Source: JALEFZ01 sp039817415 (GTDB lineage: Bacteria > Bacteroidota > Bacteroidia > J057). From it: a stretch of 64,000 nt of DNA. Of this stretch, positions 1 to 7,297 are shown in pieces; positions within the stretch are counted from its first letter, which is position 1, and each line of letters opens with the position of its first letter. The stretch lies in contig JBCBVV010000014.1 of NCBI GenBank assembly GCA_039817415.1, forward strand, positions 1-64,000, written 5' to 3'. The translations under genes and the position numbers were made by a program. Under the pieces are notes generated by a model that made no database searches, was not told the origin of the DNA, and worked only from the letters and a program-made list of their open reading frames with translations.

Positions 1-89
1 TCAAAATCGTCTTCATCATCCTTTAGTCGGATCCCTATTAGCTTACGGTGTTTTTTTGATTGACTTAATATCTTTTCAAAAGGTTTCAT
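1..89 (-). CDS. Start of a hypothetical protein (3' end outside the window)
   Basis: Reading on the minus strand from an ATG at 89 gives 29 open codons up to the window edge. The peptide begins MKPFEKILSQSKKHRK and continues with an acidic DDEDDF stretch. It is the next cassette gene downstream of the attC-like site at 257-331 and has the same orientation as the other cassettes. No Shine-Dalgarno site is visible, which is normal for this organism type. The start resembles short hypothetical proteins seen in cassettes and prophages, but I do not know a function. The 167 bases between it and the attC-like site show no other gene. Confidence 0.45.
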   Translation of the reverse strand, partial: MKPFEKILSQSKKHRKLIGIRLKDDEDDF

Positions 90-256
90 GCTTGTATTTT
101 TGGTAGGTAAGGGTTTGCTGTGCGCCCTAGATCTGCTTTCACATGCCTGATCTTGCCGTCTAGCTCTCGATAAGTGAAAATAATGTTTTCCGCTGACCTG
201 TTCACTCCAAACCTTCCTTTTTTCTTTATTTCACATTTTTCTGGACTATTACGACT

Positions 257-331
257 TCTCTTAACGGTCTCGTGTATGAGGCGAGACTAGCTTTTTGAGC
301 ATGACAGTCATATATTTTGTGAGTGACAGTT
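257..331 (-). repeat. Degenerate attC-like cassette site
   Basis: On the minus strand the site runs from GTCACTCAC to CCGTTAAGAG and contains a short perfect stem (GTCTCG/CGAGAC around 267-287). Its right end (plus strand GTGAGTGACAG) matches the 5' junction of the 344-1225 cassette (GTTAGTGCCAA) at 8 of 11 positions. It is probably a decayed attC that ends the DUF1963 cassette. Confidence 0.5.
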
Positions 332-343
332 TTTATTTTTTCA

Positions 344-1225
344 TTAATAGCAATCTGCTGATATTTTCACGTTATCAAAGTTCTTTCTTTTTAAATCTTC
401 TTCGTGAATGAAAAAGTAGATTCTTCCCCAATCTCCCCAACTTATTTCGAGATTATGATCAGAGTCAAATTGAAATAATAATCTCCATTTCAATGCTTCA
501 TCTATTTCAGAAAGTTTCATTTTCTCAAAGTCGCCAATTTCAAAGTCAATAAAATTCAATTCGTGGTATTCATTCTGTATTCCTTTGTAATTCCCAAGCA
601 AGTGATGGTTTGAAGTCGTTTCTGTTTCGCCTTCTTCATAACCATCTTCAAAAACTCCTTCTTCAAAAGCATTTATTGATTTAATATCTGTTTTCGTAAT
701 TTTTTGAATTCTTTCTAATCGAAGCGAATCCCATGATGGAATATTGTATTCCCTATAAATTTCAACTTCGCTTTCTTTCAAAATTCTTTTCCTTGATTTC
801 CCTGTGAGCAATCTTTGAAAAAATGATTTCTTCTGTTCTTTAAATTCTTCGGGAGGAACAGCTTTTTCTAATCCCGAATCGTCTTCTGTAAAAACCACTT
901 TTCCGTCGTCCCCTGAATCTAAATTAAAGAAAAAGTAAAGCATTCCTTTTTTTGGTAGTAATTCTTGTTCATCGAAACTTTGAACTTCTTTGAGATTGAT
1001 TTGCCCTAAAAATGAAAGATTGCTCTTGTCATATTTGCTCGTTGCCCAACTTATCTTTTTTGTCAAATCTGGACAACCTCCTAATTTCGTTTTACCAATT
1101 TCATTGCAAGATTTACCAGTTGTTTTCAATCGAATTGAAGATTTAATTTCATTCAACATTGATTTTTTGTATGGCTCAACGGCATACTTTTCAATTACTT
1201 CGATTAGTTTTTTCTGGTCTTTCAT
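344..1225 (-). CDS. DUF1963 (YwqG-like) family protein, cassette gene
   Basis: The 293-residue protein matches the DUF1963/YwqG family along its length. It has the early KLGGCPDL motif (about residues 47-54), the LSFLGQINL motif (about 70-78), GMLYFFF before an acidic DSGDDG segment, HHLLGNY near residue 210, and the family's C-terminal block WGDWGRIYFFI...NFDNV. No signal peptide or membrane segment is visible, so it should be cytoplasmic. The biochemical role of the family is not established. The gene fills one cassette: its ATG lies 17 bp after the attC-like site at 1242-1292 and its stop precedes the degenerate site at 257-331. It has no visible promoter and probably depends on read-through. 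Confidence 0.8.
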   Translation of the reverse strand: MKDQKKLIEVIEKYAVEPYKKSMLNEIKSSIRLKTTGKSCNEIGKTKLGGCPDLTKKISWATSKYDKSNLSFLGQINLKEVQSFDEQELLPKKGMLYFFFNLDSGDDGKVVFTEDDSGLEKAVPPEEFKEQKKSFFQRLLTGKSRKRILKESEVEIYREYNIPSWDSLRLERIQKITKTDIKSINAFEEGVFEDGYEEGETETTSNHHLLGNYKGIQNEYHELNFIDFEIGDFEKMKLSEIDEALKWRLLFQFDSDHNLEISWGDWGRIYFFIHEEDLKRKNFDNVKISADCY

Positions 1226-1241
1226 TTGATTCTAATTGGCA

Positions 1242-1292
1242 CTAACGTTTGTGTAAAATGCGTTTCAATGCATTTTTACACATTGTTGTGTT
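1242..1292 (-). repeat. attC-like cassette site
   Basis: Imperfect palindrome with arms TGTGTAAAATGC (1250-1261) and GCATTTTTACACA (1270-1282); the second arm carries one extra T, like the extrahelical base of attC hairpins. Outer boxes are AACG (1244-1247) and TTGTTGTG. Its right end GTTGTGTTTAG equals the 5' junction of the 1299-1943 cassette except for one base. Confidence 0.85.
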
Positions 1293-1298
1293 TAGTTT

Positions 1299-1943
1299 TT
1301 ATTTTACAAGAGCTAAATGAGCACACCTTAAAATTTTTAATTTTTTCTCATTTAATTCTTCTTTCAAATGTCTTATTTCAGTCCTTTTTACCTCAGAAGA
1401 ATGACATTTCTCCAACCACGTATTTGATGGATTAAATTTAAATTTTTCAAAGCACTTGATTGTTCGCTGTATTAATTCTGATTTCAAAATTTCCTTTCCA
1501 AGGAATCTGTGATCTAAGAATTGAACATTGTTTATTTCGCAAGAATCAAGATGACTTTGTATGGACGGAATTTGACTAATCTCAATTGCCAAATCAGGAC
1601 ATTTGGAGAAAAAATCCAAATGAATTCTCTGGATAGAATCTAAGTTAAAATCTTTCTCGGCTTGACTGAGAACTAACTTTAATTCCTCAATTTGTTTGAT
1701 GAATGAAAGTGAATCAGATAGGTTGAAATTAATCCTTACTTGTCCTTTGTGAGCAGAAACTCTAATTGAAAAATCAGAACTATCGGCAGCAGAATATAAT
1801 TTTGACCCATCAGTTATGAAATTCACTTCAGTAATTTCTTGCTTTAATTGTTCTTGTTTAGTAATAGAAGTAGATTCTTCATGATTATTTTGGCATGCCC
1901 CAAGCATTAAAACCAAAAGTGATATTTGTAAGATTCTATTCAT
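1299..1943 (-). CDS. Hypothetical lipoprotein, cassette gene
   Basis: The start is placed at the ATG at 1943, because a signal peptide with a lipobox follows at once (MNRILQISLLVLMLGACQNN, Cys at residue 17). An upstream in-frame ATG at 2027 would read through the attC-like site and is rejected. The mature protein of about 198 residues is charged, with no recognisable domain; its C-terminal third is rich in Lys, Glu and Cys. It is probably anchored in a membrane on the periplasmic side. I do not recognise a family. It forms a single-gene cassette between the attC-like sites at 1955-2023 and 1242-1292 and has no visible promoter. Confidence 0.7.
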   Translation of the reverse strand: MNRILQISLLVLMLGACQNNHEESTSITKQEQLKQEITEVNFITDGSKLYSAADSSDFSIRVSAHKGQVRINFNLSDSLSFIKQIEELKLVLSQAEKDFNLDSIQRIHLDFFSKCPDLAIEISQIPSIQSHLDSCEINNVQFLDHRFLGKEILKSELIQRTIKCFEKFKFNPSNTWLEKCHSSEVKRTEIRHLKEELNEKKLKILRCAHLALVK

Positions 1944-1954
1944 ATCAATTAAAC

Positions 1955-2023
1955 ACAACGTTTGGGCTATGTGCTGTGCAAGGAGCTTCAGCGACGCCGC
2001 ATAGCTCATAGACCATGTTACGC
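1955..2023 (-). repeat. attC-like cassette site
   Basis: Palindromic element with outer boxes ACAACG (1955-1960) and ATGTTACGCGC, and inner arms GGGCTATG / CATAGCTC. Its right end GTTACGCGCA equals the 5' junction of the 2027-2662 cassette at all 10 positions. It terminates that cassette and opens the 1299-1943 one. Confidence 0.85.
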
Positions 2024-2026
2024 GCA

Positions 2027-2662
2027 TTATATCTTTATTTTATAATATTCAAATCGATTCCAATAAATCATTTCGTCTTCTATTGGATTCGCTTTTATAA
2101 GCAGTTCCCCTTCTGCAGTCCAATTTAATTCCTTAATTCTCCAATCTGCTTGGAATATACGATTGAATGATAATTCCCCATCAATTATCTCGAATATCTT
2201 AAATCCGCCAATTACCTGATCTTTCGACATTTGATTAGAATTGATTAACAGCTTGAGATTGGGAGAAAAGAATAAATCATTCTGTAAAGTATCTATTTTC
2301 CCTGTGCTGAGGTCGATTAATAAGCTCGTACTACTTCGAAATTGTTGTTCCTCGATTATTAGCTTAGAAATCGAAGGTAATTCCCCTACCACTTCATATA
2401 ACTTCACACATGCTTGACAATTCGCTTCAAGATGATCCGCAAGAACTATTTTTGTATTCTTAGTCTCAATTATTATGACGCCCTCTTTTTTAACTATTGA
2501 GCTAATTCCCAAGGTCTTTTTCTCAGATGATGCTAACGATGTTTCGTATTCTTGACCAGTGAGTTTGATTATCTCATCAGGTAATCCCACCTTTTGATTA
2601 AGTATTAAACAATTCCCTGATAGAGAGCAAATAATTGAGAAAAGCAGTAGGATTACTTTCAT
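2027..2662 (-). CDS. Hypothetical secreted protein, cassette gene
   Basis: The 211-residue protein starts with a typical signal peptide (MKVILLLFSIICSLSGNC, about 18 residues). The rest has alternating hydrophobic and polar residues that suggest beta structure, and two Cys in NCQACVKL near residue 80. No known domain is recognised. The gene is alone in its cassette: the ATG at 2662 lies about 28 bp after the preceding attC-like site and the stop codon overlaps the 5' edge of the next site. Export is inferred from the signal sequence only; the function is unknown. Confidence 0.7.
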   Translation of the reverse strand: MKVILLLFSIICSLSGNCLILNQKVGLPDEIIKLTGQEYETSLASSEKKTLGISSIVKKEGVIIIETKNTKIVLADHLEANCQACVKLYEVVGELPSISKLIIEEQQFRSSTSLLIDLSTGKIDTLQNDLFFSPNLKLLINSNQMSKDQVIGGFKIFEIIDGELSFNRIFQADWRIKELNWTAEGELLIKANPIEDEMIYWNRFEYYKIKI

Positions 2663-2689
2663 AGGATTGCTTATTTTTTGACTTTGCGC

Positions 2690-2758
2690 GTAACGGCTCG
2701 TATAGGCGTCCGTGGCGGGCGTCTGCCCGGCATGGCCGATTATACTTTGTTACAGCCA
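2690..2758 (-). repeat. attC-like cassette site
   Basis: Palindrome with outer boxes TAACGG (2691-2696) and GTTACAG (2749-2755), and paired arms GTATAGGC / GCCGATTATAC. The right end GTTACAGCCAGC matches the 5' junction of the 2769-3698 cassette (GTTACAGCCAAC) at 11 of 12 bases. Confidence 0.85.
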
Positions 2759-2768
2759 GCCTTCTTTT

Positions 2769-3698
2769 TTACTTAAATTTCTCAATCAATTTCTCTTTAT
2801 CTAAGATTTTATCATACCATTCTTTACGAATTTCTCGGCTCTTCAAATCGTTATTTATTCTCTTTAAAAATGCCGTAAAATCTTTATTCATTGTCAATTT
2901 ATTTATCGTCTCCCAATCGAGATTTTCACTTGTCCTTGATGGAAAAAGTATTTCGCTGTTGTCAGGGTCTTCAACATCTAATTTGATTACTCCTATTCCA
3001 AATGATGTCGAAAGCCTTTTCAGTTCGTTATTCAACTCATCATCTACCGCTAATTCTCCCGTAACCAAATAACTTTCATTTGCCCAAGTTGAATTTGATA
3101 CTGTTTGGAAAAACACTTCTCTCAAATTCGCAAATGTTATTTTCCTTTTCAGCTCAAATGAATATATTTTGATTGCAGGACTTCCAACTGTATTACTCAA
3201 TTCATTTACCTCTCTTGACCAATCTTCAATCGGAAAATAACATCCAACCATATCAGGATGCACCCATTCCCCGAATTCTTTCTTATTCGATTTTGAGTGG
3301 TTAATTGTCTTTGTATAGCACCTCAAATAGTAGTAAGCGAAATATGCCAAAACAGAATGTAATTCCTTCTCTAAATAACTTTTCTTCTTTAATTCTTTTT
3401 CTTCTGTCGCTACTTTTTTAATTTCTTCTTCTTCCGCTTGTTCTATTAATTCATCAATGTTCTTAAACGACTTTAAATAGAATTTCTTCGGGCGACTTCC
3501 TGTTGCTCCAAATAGACTTTTCGGATTATCTCGAACGTTAACATAAATCAGTGCCGCTAAGGTTGACCAAGGTGTTTTTCCTGAACTGTTAACTTCTTTG
3601 TCATATCCTTTTTTAACTCCATACGCCCAGATTTCTCCCGTTTTCATCGGGATTTGATTTTCTGTTAATACTTTTTCTGCTAATTCGAGAAATGTCAT
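2769..3698 (-). CDS. HARE-HTH domain protein, probable PD-(D/E)XK nuclease
   Basis: Residues 1-75 match the HARE-HTH (HB1, ASXL, restriction endonuclease) domain: TFLELAEKVL, then a KGYDKEVNSSGKTPWSTL core and GSRPKKFYLK. This domain is known from restriction systems and chromatin factors. After a charged coiled linker (about 76-105), the C-terminal part (about 110-309) contains HPDMVG and later SFELKRK, which fit the D and E-x-K positions of the PD-(D/E)XK nuclease fold, as in COG2958-type proteins. That makes a DNA-targeting, perhaps defensive, role likely but inferred. No signal peptide is present. The gene is alone in its cassette. Confidence 0.75.
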   Translation of the reverse strand: MTFLELAEKVLTENQIPMKTGEIWAYGVKKGYDKEVNSSGKTPWSTLAALIYVNVRDNPKSLFGATGSRPKKFYLKSFKNIDELIEQAEEEEIKKVATEEKELKKKSYLEKELHSVLAYFAYYYLRCYTKTINHSKSNKKEFGEWVHPDMVGCYFPIEDWSREVNELSNTVGSPAIKIYSFELKRKITFANLREVFFQTVSNSTWANESYLVTGELAVDDELNNELKRLSTSFGIGVIKLDVEDPDNSEILFPSRTSENLDWETINKLTMNKDFTAFLKRINNDLKSREIRKEWYDKILDKEKLIEKFK

Positions 3699-3730
3699 TT
3701 ATTGATGTTTTTTCTTTTTTCTGGTTGGCT

Positions 3731-3799
3731 GTAACGGCACGGCTACACGCTGTACCGCAGTGGAGCAAGGTATAGCGACGTGTAGCCGATGTTATATGC
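3731..3799 (-). repeat. attC-like cassette site
   Basis: Long imperfect hairpin with arms GGCTACACGCTGTACC and GGTATAGCGACGTGTAGCC, outer boxes TAACGG (3732-3737) and GTTATATGC (3791-3799). The right end GTTATATGCAA is identical to the 5' junction of the 3821-5338 cassette. Confidence 0.88.
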
Positions 3800-3820
3800 A
3801 AAATTATATGGAGTTAAATT

Positions 3821-5338
3821 TTATTTTGGAAGACTTATTTTAAATCTACCAATTTGATTCTTTCTTACTTTCAGCGACTTTGCCATAACGGTTGCCTGAG
3901 AATTGGATCTAATTGATTTAAGAATTCCCAGTTTACGCAATTCAGATACTTCTTGTTGGTATATATAACTATCCTTAGTATTCATTGCAGCATAAATATC
4001 ATCAGGACATATCTCTTCTTCTTTCATACCTAGAATTACAATCTTTTTTTGATTTGCAGAAAGTTTACTGTGCTCAAATAACTGTAAAAATGCAATTTCT
4101 TTATCTGAATATACAGAAGCCTTTTTAAATATAATTGTAAATGAATTTTTTCTTTGTTCAAAAACTGGAGGCTCTAATTCATTTTTTTCAAGAACTGAAA
4201 ATATTCGCCTCATACCTTCGCCCAATTCTCTTACTATCTTATGTTCTCGTAGTGTATTTGCAATATTTGTATTTCTCGACTCATGAAGACCTTCTTGATT
4301 TCTTATAGACTCTAAAGTTATTGTTGATAACAATCTACCTGGGCTAACAAGTTCTAACCTATCACTATAAATGTAGAATTCAATACCATTGCTTAACGAA
4401 TAGTCCCTATGCGTAATCGCATTTACTAATGCTTCACGAATTGCCTCTTCTGGATAAGAAAACTTCTGCTCAAATGTTGCATTCTTTCCAAATTCTGTTC
4501 TTGATGCCAAATATGGTTTTAACCGATTCCACCCATTTGTTAAAAGCTCGAAGATATTGCCACTGATAGTTTCATCATTTATTACATTATATTCTTTGCC
4601 ACTTTTTAATTCTGTCCCATCTACTTGTAATACCCTTATTTGAGATCTAGGATGCCATTTTGAAATATTATCAGCAAATAAAAGCAATGCAGCTCTTTTC
4701 AGTTTCAATTCTATTACTTCAAATTCTGCAAGACCTATTTGTTGTAAATAATATTCAACTGATAGCCCAGGTAAATAATCTCTAGATATTGATTTAATTA
4801 AATTTAAATCTAAATCATCAGCTGTTGCACCATCTATAAAAGTTCTATCATATTCACGTGATACAACTTCTTGCCTCTCAAAAGAAATCACATCAAAAGA
4901 AATAGGTACTGATTTCATATCTTTTCTGATGACACATCTTCCATCTGAAAGTTGAAATATTTTATTTGTTGCTTTATTAACATGAAAATATAAAATGGAT
5001 TTTCCTGTATTTAGAATTAATCGAGAATTAATTTCCACTGGCAATTCATTGGAGTCTATGATGTGATCACGGAATTGAGTACCTATTGTTTCATATTTCA
5101 TTGTAGGCTCTGGAATACCTGTTATAGTTCCATCATCCTCCACTCCAATTAATATTGAACCACCATCTGCATTCGCAAAAGCCACAAGTGCCTCTGCGAC
5201 ATATTTTGTTAGTTCTTTAACAGAACCAGCTGTTTTATTAAATGTTGGTCCTTGATAAGCACTTTTAAATTCTCGAAAATGTGATTCTCCTAATGCTATA
5301 ATATTTACAACTCTTTTTTGTATAGTTAATAAATCCAT
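3821..5338 (-). CDS. AlbA_2 (Schlafen-like) domain ATP-binding protein, COG2865
   Basis: The 505-residue protein belongs to the COG2865 group, once called RecG-like transcriptional regulators. The N-terminal AlbA_2/Schlafen-like domain shows ESHFREFKSA (about residues 18-27) and FANADGGSILIGVEDDG (about 53-69). A GHKL-type ATPase region follows: EAIREALVNAITHRDYS (about 295-311) with the N-box and LELVSPGRL. The C-terminal 100 residues look like a winged-helix domain. Proteins of this group are cytoplasmic and have been linked to regulation and phage defence; the exact role here is unknown. It is the only gene in its cassette, with its start 56 bp from the preceding attC-like site. Confidence 0.85.
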   Translation of the reverse strand: MDLLTIQKRVVNIIALGESHFREFKSAYQGPTFNKTAGSVKELTKYVAEALVAFANADGGSILIGVEDDGTITGIPEPTMKYETIGTQFRDHIIDSNELPVEINSRLILNTGKSILYFHVNKATNKIFQLSDGRCVIRKDMKSVPISFDVISFERQEVVSREYDRTFIDGATADDLDLNLIKSISRDYLPGLSVEYYLQQIGLAEFEVIELKLKRAALLLFADNISKWHPRSQIRVLQVDGTELKSGKEYNVINDETISGNIFELLTNGWNRLKPYLASRTEFGKNATFEQKFSYPEEAIREALVNAITHRDYSLSNGIEFYIYSDRLELVSPGRLLSTITLESIRNQEGLHESRNTNIANTLREHKIVRELGEGMRRIFSVLEKNELEPPVFEQRKNSFTIIFKKASVYSDKEIAFLQLFEHSKLSANQKKIVILGMKEEEICPDDIYAAMNTKDSYIYQQEVSELRKLGILKSIRSNSQATVMAKSLKVRKNQIGRFKISLPK

Positions 5339-5394
5339 GATTTATGTTTCTTTTATTGAATATACCGTTTTTCTATTGATTACCTACTTGCATA

Positions 5395-5457
5395 TAACGG
5401 TTCGGGTATGCGACGTGCCGTCCCGCAGGGCGGCATGTGCGCATACCCATTGTTAGC
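5395..5457 (-). repeat. attC-like cassette site (63 bp)
   Basis: Strong hairpin with arms GGGTATGCG / CGCATACCC and inner GTGCC...GGCGGCATGTG pairing. Outer boxes are TAACGG (5395-5400) and GTTAGC (5452-5457). The right end GTTAGCGGAA is identical over 10 bases to the 5' junction at the attI-like site at 7190-7199, so it closes the two-gene cassette 5470-7109. Confidence 0.92.
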
Positions 5458-5469
5458 GGAAGTTTTTAT

Positions 5470-6636
5470 TTATTTAATTTTAAATGGAGGTATACAATGT
5501 ATAGATAAATCATCTTCAGTTAAGATTGATACTAATCTCTGATAGTTTCTTGAGTTCGGGTAGGTCTTTATCTGAAGACTTTCTCCTTTGTATAAATCGA
5601 ATACTTTATGATCTTTTATACATGTCACTGAATCAAAAAACTCAACTATAGTTCCTTGCGCTACAACGTGAGATGAAAGTGGAAACCCTTGACTTTTTAC
5701 GTCTAATTTTTCTTTAAAATAAAATGGTTTCCCCGTATATTCTCTATCCTTTAACGACAGTGAAGACATTTTTCCGTCGTCATATATTGAAAATAAATTC
5801 CTTAAAGAATTAAAAGAATATATTACATTATCAAAATTTACATTAGTATTTACACTATCATCAAAATGTATGCTCTCTTCTGCCATTTTCTCTACCCTTA
5901 AAGCTTGATATTCGCCATCTTCTTCCTTAAAGTTTACTAATCCCCTCTGTTCATTACTAATCTTTTTTACTTTATTATGAAGAATATCAAAACTTGTATC
6001 GTCTGTATAGTTTAGGATATCATTATTAAGCCAACTAGATTTTAAAGATTTTTCTACTATCGGTTTTTCATAAACTTTGATTGAATGGTTTTGTTTCTGC
6101 CAAAAACTCCCCCGAAATAGCCCATCACTATTAGTATTTACAAGTATCTCTCCTAGTCGAGGAGTCATTCTGATTGTTTTTGAATCAAAAATTTTACTTG
6201 TTTTTCTATTACTTAGAGTCGAACCAAAGCCAAATAAGGAAATACCAAAATTAACATCGATTTCAAAAACTCCTTCTCTACAACCAAAAAGAGCTTTTTT
6301 ACCATACATAATAAAGTCTAAAATTGTCAACTCTCCTAAGTCAACAACAAGTGATAAATCATTTTCACTAATAGATATATCAAAAGGCTTTTCACAATAC
6401 TCATCCCAAACACTAAGTAATTGGTATTCGCTAATATTTCGAATATTTTTATTGTCAACAAATAATGAATAAAGTACAGTATCTATGTGCTCTTCTCCAG
6501 TCGAAATATATTTTTTAAAAAGAGTCTCAAGATTTATATATTTTAGCTCGTTATTTCTAGTAATCAAAAATAGACGTTCCATATAATGAAAGCAATCTAA
6601 AAACGATTGGTTTATACGTATTTGTAAGGAATTCAT
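5470..6636 (-). CDS. Hypothetical protein, second gene of a two-gene cassette
   Basis: The 388-residue protein has no signal peptide and no family I recognise. The sequence alternates short hydrophobic strands with polar turns, for example ALFGCREGVFEIDV (about residues 113-126) and NLFSIYDDGKMSSLSL (about 280-295), which suggests a beta-propeller or other all-beta fold; this is inference. Its start codon overlaps the stop of the upstream gene 6633-7109 by 4 bp (ATGA), so the two are translationally coupled and likely act together. Both share the motif FSI(Y/H)D(D/N)GK. The gene ends 12 bp before the attC-like site at 5395-5457. Confidence 0.7.
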   Translation of the reverse strand: MNSLQIRINQSFLDCFHYMERLFLITRNNELKYINLETLFKKYISTGEEHIDTVLYSLFVDNKNIRNISEYQLLSVWDEYCEKPFDISISENDLSLVVDLGELTILDFIMYGKKALFGCREGVFEIDVNFGISLFGFGSTLSNRKTSKIFDSKTIRMTPRLGEILVNTNSDGLFRGSFWQKQNHSIKVYEKPIVEKSLKSSWLNNDILNYTDDTSFDILHNKVKKISNEQRGLVNFKEEDGEYQALRVEKMAEESIHFDDSVNTNVNFDNVIYSFNSLRNLFSIYDDGKMSSLSLKDREYTGKPFYFKEKLDVKSQGFPLSSHVVAQGTIVEFFDSVTCIKDHKVFDLYKGESLQIKTYPNSRNYQRLVSILTEDDLSIHCIPPFKIK

Positions 6637-7109
6637 AATCGCTTAGTTTCAATTCTTTTTTTAGTAGTCTCTGTAATAACATCTTCCTTTTTCCAAACAT
6701 CTAGTAGTTTTTCACTAGGGAGATTTTGAGACTCCTTGCCTTTTACAGGATAGCCATGCCAATTATCATTTGTATTTATCGGTTCAGGAAATTTTGCCAA
6801 CCTTTCACTTCCTTTACCTAAAATAGTTTTTCCATTATCATGAATTGAAAACAAGCATTTATTTTTTTCGCAATACCATCTAGAGTTAGGTATTTCAGTA
6901 TTAGACTCTTCCGCGATTTTAAATATATGAAACTCTTGGCCTTCTTTAATTTCCCATCTTGTTTTCTCTTTTTTCTTTTTTGCCGTATTTCTATGATCTG
7001 GTTTTGAAAAGTAATAAGACTCTTTCGAAGTTTCAGAGTTTTCATTTACTTCGGTTGGCCCATATAATTGATCTTCATTTCTGGAATAACTTGGTATCAT
7101 ACATTGCAT
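6633..7109 (-). CDS. Hypothetical protein, first gene of a two-gene cassette
   Basis: The 158-residue protein is hydrophilic, with a basic Lys-rich stretch (KKKKEKTRWEIK, about residues 44-55) and a conserved-looking core SRWYCEKNKCLFSIHDNGK (about 77-95) followed by NDNWHGYPV (about 114-122). No signal peptide or membrane segment is visible. I do not recognise the family. It is the gene nearest to the attI-like site at 7194-7228 and is coupled to 5470-6636 through an ATGA overlap. The short FSI-DNGK motif shared with its partner suggests related folds or interaction. A toxin-antitoxin or defence pair is possible but not shown. Confidence 0.65.
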   Translation of the reverse strand: MQCMIPSYSRNEDQLYGPTEVNENSETSKESYYFSKPDHRNTAKKKKEKTRWEIKEGQEFHIFKIAEESNTEIPNSRWYCEKNKCLFSIHDNGKTILGKGSERLAKFPEPINTNDNWHGYPVKGKESQNLPSEKLLDVWKKEDVITETTKKRIETKRL

Positions 7110-7189
7110 TTTCGAGTTAACACCTAAATATAGTTAAAATCATTTAGATTATTATTTGCGTTATCTTTCACTTTCTTTGAAGTTTGTAT

Positions 7190-7228
7190 TTCCGCTAACA
7201 TTAGTATATAAGCCATATGGCGTATAGC
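7190..7228 (-). other. attI-like site of array 1
   Basis: On the minus strand the site reads GCTATACGCCATATGGC followed by TTATATACTAAT and the cut box GTTAGCGG. It is almost identical over 31 bp to the site directly after the recombinase gene (32237-32272), with one substitution. It carries the palindromic half GCCATATGGC and lacks the long attC hairpin, so it is a primary insertion site and not a cassette end. The cassette that follows begins exactly at GTTAGCGGAA. Confidence 0.75.
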
Positions 7229-7297
7229 GGCCATATCCACACCAATATACGAAATCCATCCCTTACCATCCTCCTCCTCAAGTAGAACCCAACAAAC

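Larger units (their letters stand above)
257..7228 (-). mobile_element. Integron-like cassette array 1 (no recombinase gene in it)
   Basis: Six complete minus-strand cassettes and the start of a seventh lie head to tail, each ending in an attC-like palindrome and all read away from the attI-like site at 7194-7228. The 5' junction of a cassette matches the reverse complement of its own 3' attC first box: GTTAGCGGAA for the 5470-7109 cassette, GTTATATGCAA for 3821-5338, GTTACAGCCA for 2769-3698, GTTACGCGCA for 2027-2662, GTTGTGTTTA for 1299-1943, and a degenerate match for 344-1225. This follows from integron-type recombination of circular cassettes and is seen directly. No recombinase lies nearby; the likely one is at 32276-33391. 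The array continues beyond the left edge of the window. Confidence 0.85.

Noticed and set aside
1944..2027. N-terminal extension of the lipoprotein gene 1299-1943
   Set aside because: It reads through the attC-like palindrome, and a perfect lipoprotein signal begins at 1943.
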